Notes under the pieces: model-generated | What the model was told of the DNA's origin: nothing | Databases searched by the model: none | Seen by the model: only the letters and a program-made list of their open reading frames with translations | From: Symbioplanes lichenis | GTDB taxonomy: Bacteria; Actinomycetota; Actinomycetes; Mycobacteriales; Micromonosporaceae | DNA: 64,000 bases | Direction: 5' to 3' | Assembly: GCF_030709675.1 (NCBI RefSeq) | Contig: NZ_JAUZQD010000001.1 | Location: forward strand, 744,001 to 808,000 | In this document: positions 1 through 8,502 of the stretch, in pieces | Layout: each line of letters begins with the position of its first letter | Position numbering within the stretch: the stretch's first letter is position 1 | Program-made: the position numbers and the translations under genes

Positions 1-776
1 AGACGCACTGCAAGACCGCCCTGGTCGTGCGGCAGGAGGGCAACCAGATCCGGCGCTACTGCCACATCGGGACGGGCAACTACCACCCCAAGACCGCCCG
101 CCTGTACGAGGACTTCGGCATGCTGACGGCCGACCCCGAGGTGGGAGCCGACGTCACCGACCTGTTCAACGTCCTGACCGGCTATTCGCGCCAGACCAAC
201 TTCCGCCGGCTGCTCGTGGCGCCGCACGGCGTCCGCAAGGGGCTCATCGAGCGCATCGAGGAGCAGGCGCGCATCGCCCGGGCCGGTGGCCGGGGGCTCG
301 TGCAGTTCAAGGTGAACTCGCTCGTCGACGAGGAGAGCATCGACGCGCTCTACCGCGCCTCGCAGGACGGCGTGCAGGTCGACCTGATCATCCGGGGCAT
401 GTGCGCGCTGCGTCCCGGCGTGCCGGGCCTGTCGGAGAACATCCGGGTGCGCTCGATCGTCGGCCGCTTCCTCGAGCACTCGCGGGTCTTCCGGTTCGGC
501 GCCGGCGACGACGCCGAATACTGGATCGGCTCGGCCGACCTCATGCACCGCAACCTCGACCGCCGCGTCGAGGCGCTGGTGCGCGTGACCCTGCCCTCCG
601 CGCAGGACGACCTGCGCAATGTGCTGGAGTTGTCGATGAGCGACGACAGCGAGGCCTGGGACCTGTCCGGCGACGGCACCTGGCACCGCCGCGCGTCGAC
701 GCCCAGCGACCCGCACGTCCACCTCCAGGAGGCTCTGTTGCGCCAGACACTCGGCAAGGCGGTCCGGCCCGCGTGA
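1..776 (+). CDS. ppk: Polyphosphate kinase, C-terminal part (5' end outside window)
   Basis: The frame is open from base 3 to the TGA at 774-776, giving the last 257 residues of polyphosphate kinase 1, which reversibly transfers the gamma phosphate of ATP onto polyphosphate. Both active-site histidines are inside the window: THCK at bases 3-14 and CHIGTGN at about 60-80. They are 19 residues apart, as between His435 and His454 of E. coli PPK. The motifs [18 protein letters not shown] and [16 protein letters not shown] are typical of the C-terminal phospholipase-D-like half. The stop overlaps the GTG start of the Nudix gene, so the two genes are translationally coupled. The N-terminal half cannot be judged. 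Confidence 0.96.
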   Translation, partial: THCKTALVVRQEGNQIRRYCHIGTGNYHPKTARLYEDFGMLTADPEVGADVTDLFNVLTGYSRQTNFRRLLVAPHGVRKGLIERIEEQARIARAGGRGLVQFKVNSLVDEESIDALYRASQDGVQVDLIIRGMCALRPGVPGLSENIRVRSIVGRFLEHSRVFRFGAGDDAEYWIGSADLMHRNLDRRVEALVRVTLPSAQDDLRNVLELSMSDDSEAWDLSGDGTWHRRASTPSDPHVHLQEALLRQTLGKAVRPA

Positions 777-1666
777 CCAAACCAGTCCGGACCGCGGGCG
801 GCGTCGTCTGGCGTCCCGCGGGTGACAGTTTCGAGATCTGCGTCGTCCACCGGCCGTACCTGCGGGACTGGGTCCTGCCCAAGGGCAAGCTCGACGGTTC
901 CGAGCACACGCTCGTCGCCGCGGTCCGCGAGGTGCTGGAGGAGACCGGCGTCCGGGCCGAGCCGCAGCTGCGGCTGCCGCAGGTGGCCTACACGATGCCC
1001 AACGGCGTGCCCAAGACCGTCGACTTCTGGCTGATGCGCGCCGATGACGGCCCGGCCGCCGACCCGATGGATCCGACCGAGGTCGACGCGGTGGTGTGGC
1101 TGTCGCCGGCCGACGCGGTGGCCCGGCTGACCTATCAGGTCGACCGCGACCTCGTCGATCACGTTACGACGCTGCCTCCGGTGACCGGCGTGACGCTGCT
1201 GATCCGGCACGCCCACGCCGGCAAGCGGAAGCACTTCGCCGGGGACGACGTCCTGCGCCCGATCGACGAACGCGGCCGGGCCGAGGCCGAGACGATCCGC
1301 GCGGTGGCTGCTCTGTTCGAGCCGCGGCGGCTGCACGCGGCCACGCCCCTGCGCTGCCGGCAGACGCTGGAACCACTGGGCGCGGCGCTCGGCCTGCCGG
1401 TCGAGGAGGACGCCGCCTTCGCCGAGCCGCCCGACGGCGAGGTCACCCCGGAGCGGGTCGCCGAGTCGGTCAAGGCCGCGACGACCCGCCTGCATGATCT
1501 GCGTACGGGCGACCGCGCCGCGATTTGCAGCCAGGGCAAGGTGATCCCGGGCGTCCTGGCGCAGTTGCGCGACGAGCCGGACAGCGCGCCCTACAAGACG
1601 CCCAAGGGCGGCGGCTGGGTGCTCACCTGGTCGGGCGACCGGCTCGCGGGGCTGAGCCAGATCTGA
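773..1666 (+). CDS. mutT1: Nudix hydrolase fused to histidine phosphatase (MutT1-type)
   Basis: A 297-residue two-domain protein. The N-terminal Nudix domain carries a complete Nudix box (G38 to V60: G-x5-E-x7-REVLEETGV). The C-terminal histidine-phosphatase domain has the catalytic RHA motif at about residues 145-147. This arrangement matches mycobacterial MutT1, which hydrolyses 8-oxo-dGTP and diadenosine polyphosphates and so keeps oxidised nucleotides out of DNA. The start is the GTG overlapping the ppk TGA, because the Nudix fold begins within ten residues of it; the frame runs far upstream but only inside ppk. Coupling to ppk is common in actinobacteria. Substrate is inferred from the family. 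Confidence 0.9.
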   Translation: MTKPVRTAGGVVWRPAGDSFEICVVHRPYLRDWVLPKGKLDGSEHTLVAAVREVLEETGVRAEPQLRLPQVAYTMPNGVPKTVDFWLMRADDGPAADPMDPTEVDAVVWLSPADAVARLTYQVDRDLVDHVTTLPPVTGVTLLIRHAHAGKRKHFAGDDVLRPIDERGRAEAETIRAVAALFEPRRLHAATPLRCRQTLEPLGAALGLPVEEDAAFAEPPDGEVTPERVAESVKAATTRLHDLRTGDRAAICSQGKVIPGVLAQLRDEPDSAPYKTPKGGGWVLTWSGDRLAGLSQI

Positions 1667-2069
1667 CCGGCCGGCTCCTCGGGGCCGGCGGGGGCACCGT
1701 GTCGGTGCGCCAGTGACCCACCAGGTCACCGGTCAGCCAGCGCGCCCGCCACAGCTCGTCCGCACGCGGCTCCCAGTCACGCAACGGAAGCAGGGCCAGC
1801 CGCCAGGAGAGGACGGCGACCAGATACCAGCCGTAGAGCGGGACGAGCCCGAGCACCGCGTCCCGCCGGCGGTAGGAGCCGTGCGGTGCCATGCAGCCCA
1901 CGGCCGCGCCGGTCAGCAGGCACGTGACGAGCCAGTCCAGCAGGGCCCAGCCGGTCCACCGCTCGGCGGCGTCGCCCAGGGCCCAGGCCGGCACCACGGC
2001 GACGGCGAAGAGGACGGCCGCGAGCAGGGCCCGGCCCACCAGGCCGCGCGGGCGGCTGTTGGTCTCCAT
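1623..2069 (-). CDS. Small hypothetical membrane protein
   Basis: A 148-residue protein with about three hydrophobic segments (around residues 9-30, 37-58 and 71-92) followed by a polar, arginine- and proline-rich tail. No catalytic motif is visible and I do not recognise a family. The ATG at 2069 (METNSRPRG) is preferred; a GTG 18 bases upstream at 2087 is also in frame. The 3' end runs 44 bases into the convergent Nudix gene, so the last residues of the tail are antisense to it. Coding is supported by the alternation of hydrophobic stretches and tryptophan-rich loops, but function is unknown. Confidence 0.6.
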   Translation of the reverse strand: METNSRPRGLVGRALLAAVLFAVAVVPAWALGDAAERWTGWALLDWLVTCLLTGAAVGCMAPHGSYRRRDAVLGLVPLYGWYLVAVLSWRLALLPLRDWEPRADELWRARWLTGDLVGHWRTDTVPPPAPRSRPVRSGSAPRAGRPTR

Positions 2070-2113
2070 GCTGCGGACGGTAGACACAGCGGCCGTAGTG
2101 CCGCCGGAACACG

Positions 2114-2147
2114 CGAAAGGCGTCCACCCTGGGGTGGACGCCTTTCG
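2114..2147 (-). terminator. Terminator hairpin downstream of hup
   Basis: A perfect 15-bp inverted repeat (CGAAAGGCGTCCACC and its complement) with a 4-base loop lies 69 bases past the hup stop codon and just upstream of the next minus-strand gene. No long U tract follows, as is usual in high-GC actinobacteria. Between this hairpin and the hup stop there are imperfect copies of GCTCAGCGGG. Confidence 0.75.
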
Positions 2148-2215
2148 TCGCTACGGGGCCCGCTGAGGCGGTCTCAGCGGGTCTCGCTCAGCCGATCCCG
2201 CTCAGCGGGCCTTGC

Positions 2216-3016
2216 TCAGCGGGTCTTGCTCGCCGCGGACTTGCGGGCGGTCGCCTTCTTGGCCGGGGCCGCCTTGGTGGCGGTGGCCTTGGTGGCGGTC
2301 GCCGTCTTCTTGGCCGGGGCCGACTTGGTCGCGGTGGTCTTCTTGGCCGCAGTCGTCGTCGACTTGGTGGCCGCGGACTTCGCCGGTGCCGACTTGGTCG
2401 CCGCGGTCTTCTTGGCCGCGGCGGCCTTCGTGGCGGTGGACGTGGTGGCCTTGGTGGCCGGAGCCGCCTTGGTCGCCGTCGTCTTCTTGGCCGCGGCCGT
2501 CTTGGTGGCGGGCGCCGCCTTGGTCGCGGTGGTGGCCTTGGCGGCCGTGGACTTCGCCGCCGTGGCCTTGGTCGCCGTGGTCTTCTTGGCCGCGGCCGTC
2601 TTGGTGGCCGGCGCCGCCTTCGTGGCGGTGGTGGCCTTGGCCGCGGTGGTCTTGGTGGCGGTGGCCTTGGCCGGGGCCGCCTTGGTAGCAGTGGACTTCG
2701 CCGCCGCGGTGGTCTTCTTCGCGGCGGTGGCCTTGGCCACCTTGCCGCTGGCGACCATCTCCCGGAAGCCCGTGCCGGGCTTGAAAGCGGGGACGGACGT
2801 CTTCTTCACCTTGACTGGTTCGCCGGTGCGTGGATTCCTCGCCGTACGCGCATTACGAGCGCGCTTCTCGAAGACTCCGAAACCGGTGATGGCCACCCGG
2901 TCGCCCTTGGTGACGGCGGTCTGCACCTCGCTGATGACCGCATCCAGAGCAGCCGTAGCCGTCTTCCGGTCCCCCAGTCGGGCGGCGAGCGCCTCGATGA
3001 GCTCGGCCTTGTTCAC
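2216..3016 (-). CDS. hup: HU DNA-binding protein with long Lys/Ala-rich tail
   Basis: A 266-residue nucleoid protein. Residues 1-90 are a standard HU fold: [14 protein letters not shown] at the N-terminus, [10 protein letters not shown], then the DNA-inserting arm RNPRTGE at about 60-66. Residues 95-266 are a low-complexity tail of [17 protein letters not shown] repeats, resembling histone H1 and the tails of mycobacterial HupB and streptomycete HupS. The GTG at 3016 is chosen because it gives the canonical N-terminus and has GGGAGGAAAACC just upstream; the frame extends further but has no family match. The tail is longer than in the best-known homologues and its DNA is a degenerate repeat prone to copy-number change. 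Confidence 0.95.
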   Translation of the reverse strand: MNKAELIEALAARLGDRKTATAALDAVISEVQTAVTKGDRVAITGFGVFEKRARNARTARNPRTGEPVKVKKTSVPAFKPGTGFREMVASGKVAKATAAKKTTAAAKSTATKAAPAKATATKTTAAKATTATKAAPATKTAAAKKTTATKATAAKSTAAKATTATKAAPATKTAAAKKTTATKAAPATKATTSTATKAAAAKKTAATKSAPAKSAATKSTTTAAKKTTATKSAPAKKTATATKATATKAAPAKKATARKSAASKTR

Positions 3017-3087
3017 GGTTTTCCTCCCGAACGTGAGAACTGACGCTTGCGGCCACGCAGGAGGTTGCCATCCTCGTGAACAAGCAT
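3013..3087 (-). CDS. Possible 24-codon upstream ORF coupled to hup
   Basis: An ATG at 3087 opens a 24-residue frame ([20 protein letters not shown] then GGKP) whose TGA overlaps the hup GTG start. It spans the whole hup leader and contains the hup ribosome-binding site near its end. Such overlap would make hup translation depend on the upstream frame. There is no strong Shine-Dalgarno sequence of its own, so this is a candidate only. Confidence 0.35.
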   Translation of the reverse strand: MLVHEDGNLLRGRKRQFSRSGGKP

Positions 3088-3538
3088 CATCGGCCCAATG
3101 CGAGCCATTCTGCGCGCACCGTATGCCCGCTGACCAGCAGACACAAACATTCGCTGGAAAAAATTCGTTGTGTCGCAACGGAATTCGCCCTCACCGGTGA
3201 CCCGGCGAGGGCGAAATTCGGTGCGGGGCTTGGGTTTTCGCGCCTTTCCGGCCGGAGCGGCGAGCCGGGCGGGCGGTGAGTGATTTCCGCCTCCCGATGG
3301 CCCTTCCGCGCAACGGATCGGGGGCCTCCGGGTCGCGGAACCCCCGGCGCGGGCAGGTTTTCCGGGGTCGCGAGGGCCGGATCCGGTGCCTGGCAGGCCC
3401 TTCCGGGGGTGCCGGGGGCGCGATCCGGCTCCCCGTAGCGTTTTCCGGCTTCCGCTGCCGTGTCCCGCCTTCCGGCTCCCGCCGTTCGGCACCCAGCTCC
3501 CGGCGCCCGGCTCCGGATTCAGACTCCCGGCTCCCGGC
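3088..3538. other. Gene-free spacer between hup and leuD
   Basis: About 450 bases. Bases 3100-3200 are locally AT-richer and should hold the hup promoter. Bases 3290-3540 consist of degenerate short repeats of CCGGCTCC and GGTTTTCCGG type and carry no convincing reading frame. No clear terminator for leuD was found here. Confidence 0.6.
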
Positions 3539-4126
3539 TCAGACCGTGACGGGCTTGAAGGACGGGCGGCCCTGCTCGTAGGCGGCGATGGCGTCGGCGT
3601 GGCGCAGGGTCAGTCCGATGTCGTCGAGACCCTCCATGAGGCGCCAGCGGCTGAAGTCGTCGATCGGGAAGGACCAGTGCGCCTCGTCCACGCGCACCTC
3701 ACGGGCGCCGAGGTCGACGGTCACCTCCTTCTCCGGCTCACTGTCGCCCAGGTCCCAGAGCGCCTCGACGGCCTTCTGGTCGAGCTGGACGGGCAGCAGC
3801 CCCTCCTTGAGGGCGTTGCCCCGGAAGATGTCGCCGAAGCGGGCGGCGATGACGACCTTGAAGCCCCAGTCGCGCAGGGCCCAGACGGCGTGCTGGCGGG
3901 AGGAGCCCGTACCGAAGTTGGGGCCGGCCACGAGGATCGTGGCGCCCGCGTGGGCGGGGTTGTGCAGCACGAACGACGGGTCCTCGCGCCAGGCGCTGAA
4001 CAGCCCGTCCTCGAAGCCGGTGCGGGTGACCCGCTTCAGGTAGACCGCCGGGATGATCTGGTCCGTGTCCACATCGGAGCGGCGCAGCGGCATGACCTTG
4101 CCGCTGTGGGTGGTGAACTTGTCCAT
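3539..4126 (-). CDS. leuD: 3-isopropylmalate dehydratase small subunit
   Basis: A 195-residue protein beginning [20 protein letters not shown], the typical LeuD start. It supplies the swivelling domain that, with LeuC, isomerises 2- to 3-isopropylmalate in leucine synthesis and citramalate to methylmalate in the CimA route. Diagnostic motifs are DTDQIIPA near residue 20 and [12 protein letters not shown] in the middle. It lies 11 bases after leuC on the same strand, so the two are co-transcribed. A longer frame upstream of this ATG overlaps leuC and lacks homology. Length is normal for the family. Confidence 0.97.
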   Translation of the reverse strand: MDKFTTHSGKVMPLRRSDVDTDQIIPAVYLKRVTRTGFEDGLFSAWREDPSFVLHNPAHAGATILVAGPNFGTGSSRQHAVWALRDWGFKVVIAARFGDIFRGNALKEGLLPVQLDQKAVEALWDLGDSEPEKEVTVDLGAREVRVDEAHWSFPIDDFSRWRLMEGLDDIGLTLRHADAIAAYEQGRPSFKPVTV

Positions 4127-4137
4127 CGTCAGGTCCT

Positions 4138-5583
4138 TTACAGGTCGGCGGGGGCGGCCAGCTTGCCCGCCACGGCGGTGGCGGCGGCGACCTCCGGCGA
4201 GACCAGGTGGGTGCGCCCGCCCTTGCCCTGCCGGCCCTCGAAGTTGCGGTTGGACGTGGAGGCGGCGCGCTGGCCGGGGCTGAGCGTGTCCGGGTTCATG
4301 CCCAGGCACATCGAGCAGCCGGCGAAGCGCCACTCGGCCCCGGCGTCGGTGAAGATCTTGTCGAGGCCCTCCTGCTCGGCGGCCTCACGCACCTGGTACG
4401 ACCCCGGGACGATCATCATCCGCACGCCCTCGTGCACCCGGTGGCCCCGGATCACGTCGGCGGCGGCGCGCAGGTCCTCGATGCGGCCGTTCGTACAGGA
4501 TCCGACGAAGACGACGTCGACCGCGACGTCCTTGAGGGGCGTGCCGGCCCGCAGGTCCATGTATTCCAGGGCGCGGCGGGCGGCGTTGCGCTCGGTCTCG
4601 TCGACGAACTCCTCCGGGTCCGGCACGGCGCTGTCCAGCGGGGCGCCCTGGCCCGGGTTGGTGCCCCAGGTGACGAACGGGCTGATCGTGGCGGCGTCGA
4701 GGATGACCTCGGTGTCGAACTCCGCGTCCTCGTCGGTCGCCAGCGACTTCCAGTACGCGACGGCGGCGTCCCACTCCTCGCCCTGCGGCGCGTGCTCGCG
4801 GCCCTTCAGGTACTCGAAGGTGGTCTCGTCGGGCGCGATCATGCCGGCCTTGGCGCCCCACTCGATCGACATGTTGCAGATGGTCATCCGGCCCGCCATC
4901 GACAGCTTGCGGATGGCTTCCCCGCGGTACTCCACGATGTGGCCGTTGCCGCCGCCGGTGCCGACCTGGGTGATGAGCGCAAGGATCAGATCCTTCGCGG
5001 TGACGCCGGGGCGCAGCTCGCCGGTCACGGTCACGGCCATGGTCTTCGGCTTCGCCTGCGGCAGCGTCTGGGTCGCGAGCACGTGCTCGACCTCACTGGT
5101 GCCGATGCCGAACGCCAGCGCGCCGAACGCGCCGTGGGTCGCGGTGTGCGAGTCGCCGCACACGATAGTCATGCCGGGCTGGGTGAGCCCCAGCTGCGGG
5201 CCGATGATGTGCACGATCCCCTGGTCGACGTGGCCGAGCGAGCGGATCTGCACGCCGAACTCGGCGCAGTTCTTGCGGAGCGTCTCGATCTGGGTGCGCG
5301 AGGTCGTGTCGGCGATCGTCAGCAGGTCGCCGCGGCGGGTGTTGAAGGCCGGATCCGCGTACCCGGTCGGGGTGTTGTGATCCTCGGTCGCGAGCGTCAG
5401 GTCGGTGCGCCGGACCGGTCGGTTCGCCATGCGCAGGCCGTCGAAGGCCTGCGGGCTGGTCACCTCGTGCAGCAGGTGCAGGTCGATGAAGAGCAGATCA
5501 GGCTCACCCTCGGCGCTTCGCACGACATGGTCGTCCCAGACCTTCTCGGCCAAGGTCCTCGGCTTCGGAGTGACTCCCACCAT
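4138..5583 (-). CDS. leuC: 3-isopropylmalate dehydratase large subunit
   Basis: A 481-residue aconitase-superfamily enzyme that forms the isopropylmalate isomerase with LeuD. The three cysteine ligands of the [4Fe-4S] cluster are visible: C363 in VGSCTNGR, and C423 and C426 in [30 protein letters not shown] and the C-terminal [10 protein letters not shown] are also diagnostic. The ATG at 5583 is preceded by a TAGGAT sequence six bases upstream, so the mRNA may be leaderless. The gene diverges from an IclR-family regulator of the NdgR/LtbR type, whose orthologues control leuCD in other actinobacteria. Confidence 0.97.
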   Translation of the reverse strand: MVGVTPKPRTLAEKVWDDHVVRSAEGEPDLLFIDLHLLHEVTSPQAFDGLRMANRPVRRTDLTLATEDHNTPTGYADPAFNTRRGDLLTIADTTSRTQIETLRKNCAEFGVQIRSLGHVDQGIVHIIGPQLGLTQPGMTIVCGDSHTATHGAFGALAFGIGTSEVEHVLATQTLPQAKPKTMAVTVTGELRPGVTAKDLILALITQVGTGGGNGHIVEYRGEAIRKLSMAGRMTICNMSIEWGAKAGMIAPDETTFEYLKGREHAPQGEEWDAAVAYWKSLATDEDAEFDTEVILDAATISPFVTWGTNPGQGAPLDSAVPDPEEFVDETERNAARRALEYMDLRAGTPLKDVAVDVVFVGSCTNGRIEDLRAAADVIRGHRVHEGVRMMIVPGSYQVREAAEQEGLDKIFTDAGAEWRFAGCSMCLGMNPDTLSPGQRAASTSNRNFEGRQGKGGRTHLVSPEVAAATAVAGKLAAPADL

Positions 5584-5589
5584 CTGGAC

Positions 5590-5595
5590 ATCCTA
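5590..5595 (-). promoter_or_regulatory. Probable -10 element of leuCD
   Basis: TAGGAT on the minus strand fits the actinobacterial -10 consensus and ends exactly six bases before the leuC ATG, which would put the transcription start at the A of the start codon. No good -35 is seen, consistent with a promoter that needs an activator. The site sits in the short divergent region shared with the IclR-type regulator. Confidence 0.45.
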
Positions 5596-5632
5596 AATTC
5601 TGGGAGGTATGTTTCGGCTTGTGGGACACAGT

Positions 5633-6319
5633 ATGAGCGGTGTCGGCGTTCTCGACAAGGCGGTGGTCATCCTCGCGGCCTGTGTCGACGGCGCCAGCCT
5701 GGCCGAATTAGTCGACCGGACCAAGCTGCCGCGGGCCACCGCACATCGCCTGGCCCAGGCCCTGGAGATCCACCGGATGCTGGTCCGCGACACCCAGGGC
5801 CGCTGGCGCCCGGGCCCGCGGCTGGGCGAGCTCGCCAACGCCGCCCCGGACGTTCTGCTGACCGCGGCCGAGCCGCTGCTGACCGCATTGCGGGACGCGA
5901 CGGGCGAGAGCGCACAGCTCTACCTGCGGCGGGCCGACGAGCGCATCTGCGTGGCCGCGGCCGAGCGGGCGAGCGGCCTGCGCGACACCGTGCCGGTCGG
6001 CTCGGTCCTCCCGATGGTCGCCGGCTCCGCGGCCCAGATCCTGCTGGCCTGGGAGCCGCCCGAGGCCGTGATGCCGCTGCTCCCCCGGTGCAAGTTCACG
6101 GGCCGCACGCTCGCCGAGGTCCGCCGGCGCGGCTGGGCCCAGAGCGTCGCCGAGCGCGAGCCGGGTGTGGCCAGCGTCTCGGCCCCCATCCGCGACCGGA
6201 CGGGCCGGGTCATCGCCTCCATCTCGATAAGCGGTCCGATCGAACGGCTGGGTCGTCGTCCCGGCGAGCGGCACGCGATGGCTGTGGTGCGGGCGGGGCA
6301 GCGGCTGAGCGGCCTCTGA
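5633..6319 (+). CDS. ndgR: IclR-family regulator of leucine genes (NdgR/LtbR type)
   Basis: A 228-residue regulator with an N-terminal winged helix (SGVGVLDKAVVILAACVDG, RATAHRLAQALE) and a C-terminal IclR effector domain (GESAQLYLRR, LRDTVPVGSVLPMVAGSAA, REPGVASVSAPI). It is close to Streptomyces NdgR and Corynebacterium LtbR, which bind the leuCD promoter and other amino-acid genes. Its divergent position next to leuCD supports the same role. The ATG at 5633 matches family N-termini and leaves about 50 bases for promoters; an in-frame ATG at 5609 would leave only 25 bases between the two genes and has GGAGG too close to the start. Confidence 0.9.
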   Translation: MSGVGVLDKAVVILAACVDGASLAELVDRTKLPRATAHRLAQALEIHRMLVRDTQGRWRPGPRLGELANAAPDVLLTAAEPLLTALRDATGESAQLYLRRADERICVAAAERASGLRDTVPVGSVLPMVAGSAAQILLAWEPPEAVMPLLPRCKFTGRTLAEVRRRGWAQSVAEREPGVASVSAPIRDRTGRVIASISISGPIERLGRRPGERHAMAVVRAGQRLSGL

Positions 6320-6336
6320 TCCGGCTCCCTTCTCAC

Positions 6337-6492
6337 CAGGCGGCGTCGCCCTTCCAGGCGGCGCCGCTCTTGTGTGAGGCGGCTTTGCTCTTTGACGCGA
6401 CGGCGTCGCTCTTTCACCAGGCGGCGTCGCTCTTTCACCAAGCGGCGCCGCTCTTTGACCGGACGGCGTCGCTCCTTCACCAGGCGGCGTCG
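6337..6492. repeat. 21-bp tandem repeat array after the MBL-fold gene
   Basis: About seven imperfect copies of a 21-base unit close to CAGGCGGCGTCGCTCTTTCA with a trailing C lie between the ndgR-type gene and the stop codon of the MBL-fold gene. The last copy contains that gene's final codons and stop, so the array looks like duplication of its 3' end. The period is seven codons, so every reading frame through it is repetitive. Confidence 0.8.
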
Positions 6493-7181
6493 CGGGGCTC
6501 CCAGACCGAATTGTCGTGCGCGAACACCACTCGGGCCGGATCGAGGTCGAGCAGGCGCGCGATCCACTCCGGGGCGACCGGCAACGGCGGCCCGGCGCCC
6601 TCCCCGGCGGCCCGGTGGGCGAGCACGTCCCCGGCGAACGCGGTCGCGTGGTCATGGCTCTGCCCGGCGACGACGACCGTGCCGTCCTTGCGCCGCACCA
6701 CGAGCGACTGGTGGCCGGCGGTGTGGCCGGGAGTGGGCACGACGAGGACGCCCGGCAAGATCTCCGTCTCGCCGTCGAGCTCGGTGTAGGTGACGCCGGG
6801 CGCGTCCACGCAGTCGAGCAGATACTGATCGGAGCGCCGGGCCGTCGCCAGCTCCACCCGCTGCGTGAAGATCGGCCGCCCCGGCAGCAACGGATTGCCC
6901 CCGCTGTGATCGAAGTGCAGGTGACAATTCACCACCCACCGCACCTCGTCCGGTCGCGCGCCCGCCGCCCGCAACGCCTCGTGCAACCCGATCCGCGTGG
7001 GCCGGTAGTGCGCGTCCACGTCCGCGTTGCTCGCCATGCCCGTGTCCATCAGCAGCAGCCCGTCCGGATGCGCGACAAGGTAGCCGAGACAGGGCTCCAC
7101 CCGGGGCGCACCCGTGCCCGTCTCCGCCGCCGGCCGCACGAAGTATCCGAAGTCGACCCGTCGCACCGAGAGATCCGTCAT
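6477..7181 (-). CDS. MBL-fold metallo-hydrolase
   Basis: A 234-residue metallo-beta-lactamase-fold protein. The metal-binding motif HLHFDHSGG lies at about residues 92-100, with downstream ligands PTPGHTAGHQS and a late histidine in FAHDNSVWEP. The pattern resembles the AHL-lactonase branch of the superfamily, whose members cleave lactones or related esters, but the substrate cannot be read from sequence. It is a single gene convergent with the ndgR-type regulator, and its last codons are part of the 21-bp repeat array. Length is normal for the branch. Confidence 0.85.
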   Translation of the reverse strand: MTDLSVRRVDFGYFVRPAAETGTGAPRVEPCLGYLVAHPDGLLLMDTGMASNADVDAHYRPTRIGLHEALRAAGARPDEVRWVVNCHLHFDHSGGNPLLPGRPIFTQRVELATARRSDQYLLDCVDAPGVTYTELDGETEILPGVLVVPTPGHTAGHQSLVVRRKDGTVVVAGQSHDHATAFAGDVLAHRAAGEGAGPPLPVAPEWIARLLDLDPARVVFAHDNSVWEPRDAAW

Positions 7182-7511
7182 CCCTCCATCTTCGGTCCCG
7201 CCGCCCCGCCCGCGTTACGCCCGGCGCGGATCTGCCCACCGCAGAGAACCTTGCACCGAAGCCACGAGACCTGCTGCGGCTCCGACGCCCGGGAGCCCGA
7301 AAAGCCGGGGCCCGGGACGCGTGGGTGAAGCACGGAAGCTCGAAAGGCCGGGCGTCGAACGCGGGGCCAGGCGCGCAGAAGCCCGAAAGGCCGCGGCCGA
7401 GACGGGCGAATGAGGCGCAGAAGCCGCGAACGCAGAGCCCTGGCACCGGCCGAGGAGGACGCGATGAGCTTCACCGACACCTGGCGCGAGAGGCGGAGGC
7501 CCGGAACGCAG
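7182..7511. other. Gene-free spacer with degenerate repeats
   Basis: About 330 bases without a convincing gene. It holds three or four imperfect copies, roughly 33-36 bases apart, of a core close to AGAAGCCCGAAAGGCCG (around 7275-7430). Long frames cross it in several phases only because stop codons are rare at this GC content. Confidence 0.6.
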
Positions 7512-7539
7512 CGAGCCCGTGTCGCGTGACACGGGCTCG
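7512..7539 (-). terminator. Terminator of first tRNA-Glu
   Basis: A perfect 12-bp stem (CGAGCCCGTGTC and complement) with loop GCGT begins eight bases past the 3' end of the tRNA gene. Confidence 0.85.
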
Positions 7540-7546
7540 GCGGTGG

Positions 7547-7619
7547 TAGTCCCGAAGGGATTCGAACCCTCGCTACCGCCTTGAGAGGGCGGCGTCCTAG
7601 GCCGCTAGACGACGGGACC
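7547..7619 (-). tRNA. tRNA-Glu (anticodon CTC)
   Basis: A full cloverleaf of 73 bases: acceptor stem GGTCCCG pairs with CGGGACT, the anticodon arm has loop CTCTCAA with anticodon CTC, and the T arm is GAGGGTTCGAATCCCTT. An encoded CCA follows at 7544-7546. It reads GAG codons. A second, identical gene lies about 600 bases away. Confidence 0.95.
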
Positions 7620-7966
7620 GGGCCGGACTTTCGTCGCCGCCGCGACGACCTGCATCGCGGAGCAACGGAGTGGAACTCTATCGTCTGCCCCATCGCGCCC
7701 GCCAGCCAGGGTGGGCCGCCCCACATCAACCACCCGGACGAGCACCGGCCGGCCCGATCAATGCGGAAGCGCGGCGGTTGCGGCAGGACGTCACGGGACC
7801 AGAGGTGCGGCGGGACCGGGGGCGGAGCGTGGCGGGCGCGGGGCGGAGCCGGAGCGCTGGGGCTGGAAGTGTGGCAGAAGCGCGCCGGGGCCAGGGGCGA
7901 GGCGCGGGCATCGCGGGGCCGGCAGGCGCGGCGGGCGACCACGAGACGAGGAGAGTGGCCAAGGGC

Positions 7967-8035
7967 GTCGGCGCGGCGCGGGGCGAGAACGAGGGCGGCG
8001 TCGGCGCGGCGCGGGGCGAGAACGAGGGCGGCGTC
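7967..8035. repeat. Two 33-bp direct repeats in a gene-free spacer
   Basis: Two near-identical tandem copies of a 33-base unit containing GCGGCGCGGGGCGAGAACGA. The surrounding spacer between the two tRNA-Glu genes (7620-8103, about 480 bases) contains only overlapping GC-driven frames, and I see no real gene in it. Confidence 0.75.
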
Positions 8036-8103
8036 AGCGTCGGCAGGGAGGCGGGATCGGAGCCGCAGCTCCAGCCGCGACCGCGGACGGGGGCAACAAC
8101 GAG

Positions 8104-8133
8104 AACAGCCCGCCTCGAGTGAGGCGAGCTGTT
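8104..8133 (-). terminator. Terminator of second tRNA-Glu
   Basis: A 13-bp stem with one mismatch and loop GAGT lies 13 bases past the 3' end of the second tRNA-Glu gene. Its sequence differs from the first terminator although the tRNA bodies are identical. Confidence 0.8.
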
Positions 8134-8145
8134 GTCACTGCTCTG

Positions 8146-8218
8146 TAGTCCCGAAGGGATTCGAACCCTCGCTACCGCCTTGAGAGGGCGGCGTCCTAGG
8201 CCGCTAGACGACGGGACC
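8146..8218 (-). tRNA. tRNA-Glu (anticodon CTC), second copy
   Basis: Identical over all 73 bases to the copy at 7547-7619, with the same CTC anticodon. This copy does not encode CCA: the bases after the discriminator read CAG. It has its own terminator, so the duplication covers only the tRNA body. Confidence 0.95.
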
Positions 8219-8318
8219 AGGCCTTGCCGTGTTGCTCCTGCCATGGTCTTACCGATCCAGCAGCGCTGCCACTCGTTTTTCAGAGCTCCAGCGCCGCCGG
8301 CCTCGTGAGACCTCAGCG

Positions 8319-8390
8319 CTGGGGTACCAGGACTCGAACCTAGACTAACTGAACCAGAATCAGTCGGGCTGCCAATTACCCCATACCCCA
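8319..8390 (-). tRNA. tRNA-Gln (anticodon CTG)
   Basis: A 72-base cloverleaf: acceptor stem TGGGGTA pairs with TACCCCA, anticodon stem ACTGA/TCAGT encloses loop TTCTGGT with anticodon CTG, and the T arm reads CTAGGTTCGAGTCCTGG. CCA is not encoded. It precedes the tRNA-Glu genes on the same strand. Confidence 0.95.
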
Positions 8391-8502
8391 TCGGCGCTTC
8401 CCACCTTGCGGTGTTCCGTGCCGAGAACGAACTCTACCCGAGCCTCCAGTGGGCGCCAAATCGGGCCCCCGGACCCGGCGCTGCGGGGACACGAAGAAGG
8501 GG

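Noticed and set aside
7581..8183. Open frame of 200 codons across the spacer between tRNA-Glu genes
   Set aside because: It runs through tRNA genes and a 33-bp repeat, shows Gly/Arg-only composition, and equally long frames exist in other phases. This is a GC effect.
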